Shown here in pieces: positions 5,195-5,876 of a stretch of DNA of 5,876 bases. Below the pieces are notes generated by a model. That model worked only from the letters and a program-made list of their open reading frames with translations, did no database searches and was not told the DNA's origin. The position numbers and the translations under genes are program-made. Numbering within the stretch: the first letter of the stretch is position 1; each line of letters begins with the position of its first letter. Source of the DNA: Alphaproteobacteria bacterium (GTDB taxonomy: Bacteria; Pseudomonadota; Alphaproteobacteria; RF32; CAG-239); the NCBI GenBank assembly GCA_017452115.1, contig JAFTNB010000069.1, positions 1 through 5,876 on the forward strand, given 5' to 3'.

Positions 5195-5876
5195 ATGAGT
5201 GAAAACTTGCTGGAAACAACAGAAAATTTACAACCAAAAAATGCTAAACCTCATGGGTTAGCAGATAAATATTGGGATGAAAACAAACAGGAAGTACGTC
5301 TTGATTTGCTTATTTCTGATTTTAATAATATGGCTATGCGAGATGAAAACTTGGTAGAAACAGGACTACGAGGTATGCCGGAAAGTTATGATAAGTACGA
5401 GATTTGTATTCCTAGTCCATATTTAGAAAGAGATGATGAAGTATTACGTCGCATGTATGATAAACACTTCACCAACGAACAAGCTCAACTGGTTTATGAT
5501 TTGGCAAATGAGCGTGTAATTCCTGTATTAAATGAATTAACCGTAAATTTTGAAGCTCAAAAACAAATAGAAAAATTAGTACGTCATTTTGGTTCACAAG
5601 AGAAGTTTAATGAAATTTCTCGTCAGATTTCTACTTGGGCCAAACAAAATTTACGTTCAGAAATCTATGATGCATTAGCTACAACTTCAGAAGGGGTTAT
5701 GGCTTTGTATCAGATGATGTCCTCTAATGAGCCGCAACTTGGACGAGATGGAGGACAACCGGAGGAACTTAGTAATGCATCTTTACGTAAGATGATGGAA
5801 GATCCTCGTTATTGGCGCGATAAAGATGCAGCCTATATTGCTAAGATAACCAAAGGATTTGAGAAACTATATGGCA
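5195..5876 (+). CDS. Phage scaffold / capsid assembly protein (partial, 3' end beyond window)
   Basis: The open frame runs off the window after 227 codons. It fits a T7-type scaffold protein, which guides coat protein into the prohead and then leaves. Visible features are an N-terminal 'GLADKYWDEN' (21-30), the 'GLRGMPESYDKYEI' block (57-70), a charged helical middle with 'FTNEQAQLVYDL' (92-103), and a C-terminal 'MMSSNEPQLGRDGGQPEEL...LRKMMEDPRYW' (174-207) that resembles the end of alphaproteobacterial phage capsid assembly proteins. The sequence is highly charged, with no cleavable signal or membrane segment. The start has AAAGG (5182-5186) at 8 nt. The gene is 34 nt after the previous stop. 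The major capsid gene would be expected just beyond the window. Confidence 0.85.
   Translation, partial: MSENLLETTENLQPKNAKPHGLADKYWDENKQEVRLDLLISDFNNMAMRDENLVETGLRGMPESYDKYEICIPSPYLERDDEVLRRMYDKHFTNEQAQLVYDLANERVIPVLNELTVNFEAQKQIEKLVRHFGSQEKFNEISRQISTWAKQNLRSEIYDALATTSEGVMALYQMMSSNEPQLGRDGGQPEELSNASLRKMMEDPRYWRDKDAAYIAKITKGFEKLYG

Overview
The window is a stretch of phage or prophage late genes, all on the + strand and tightly packed. The genes are DNA packaging, a lysis block, portal, and the start of the scaffold gene. TerL has a T7 gp19-like 'ADIIxxDDVE' ATPase signature. The portal is of the podovirus head-tail connector type, and the last gene looks like a T7-type scaffold (capsid assembly) protein. 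This points to a short-tailed (podovirus-type) phage. The DNA is clearly AT-rich. The lysis and accessory families (SleB-type cell wall hydrolase, a holin of the alphaproteobacterial GTA/prophage 3TM type, a Bbp19-like small protein) suggest an AT-rich alphaproteobacterial host. That host call is an inference, because no host gene, integrase or att site is in the window, so prophage and lytic phage cannot be told apart.

Layout: positions 1-181 hold no gene but carry a compact control region. A near-ideal sigma70-type promoter (TTGACA, 17 bp, TG-extended -10) is followed about 70 nt later by a strong intrinsic terminator-like hairpin with a T8 tract, just before the first gene. This is the architecture of a lambdoid late promoter with a terminated leader RNA, normally opened by an antiterminator. 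Next come a small basic protein of unknown function or possible small terminase (182-493), TerL (483-1958), a small membrane-anchored helical protein (1980-2264), a SleB-type endolysin interrupted by an in-frame TGA (2261-2680), a 3TM-type holin (2696-3229), a 65-aa portal-adjacent protein (3241-3438), the portal (3438-4955), a Bbp19-like protein (4939-5160), and the N-terminal 227 residues of the scaffold protein (5195 to the window end).

Genes overlap or abut at most junctions (11, 4, 1 and 17 nt overlaps), consistent with one polycistronic, translationally coupled transcript. The scheme would be: TerL (with the upstream protein or another small subunit) packages DNA through the portal into a capsid built on the scaffold, and the holin/endolysin pair releases the particles.

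The points most worth attention are the promoter-leader-terminator upstream of the late operon, the in-frame TGA that splits an otherwise well-preserved endolysin, and a second terminator-like hairpin (10-bp stem plus T tract) embedded inside the Bbp19-like gene, between the portal and scaffold genes.
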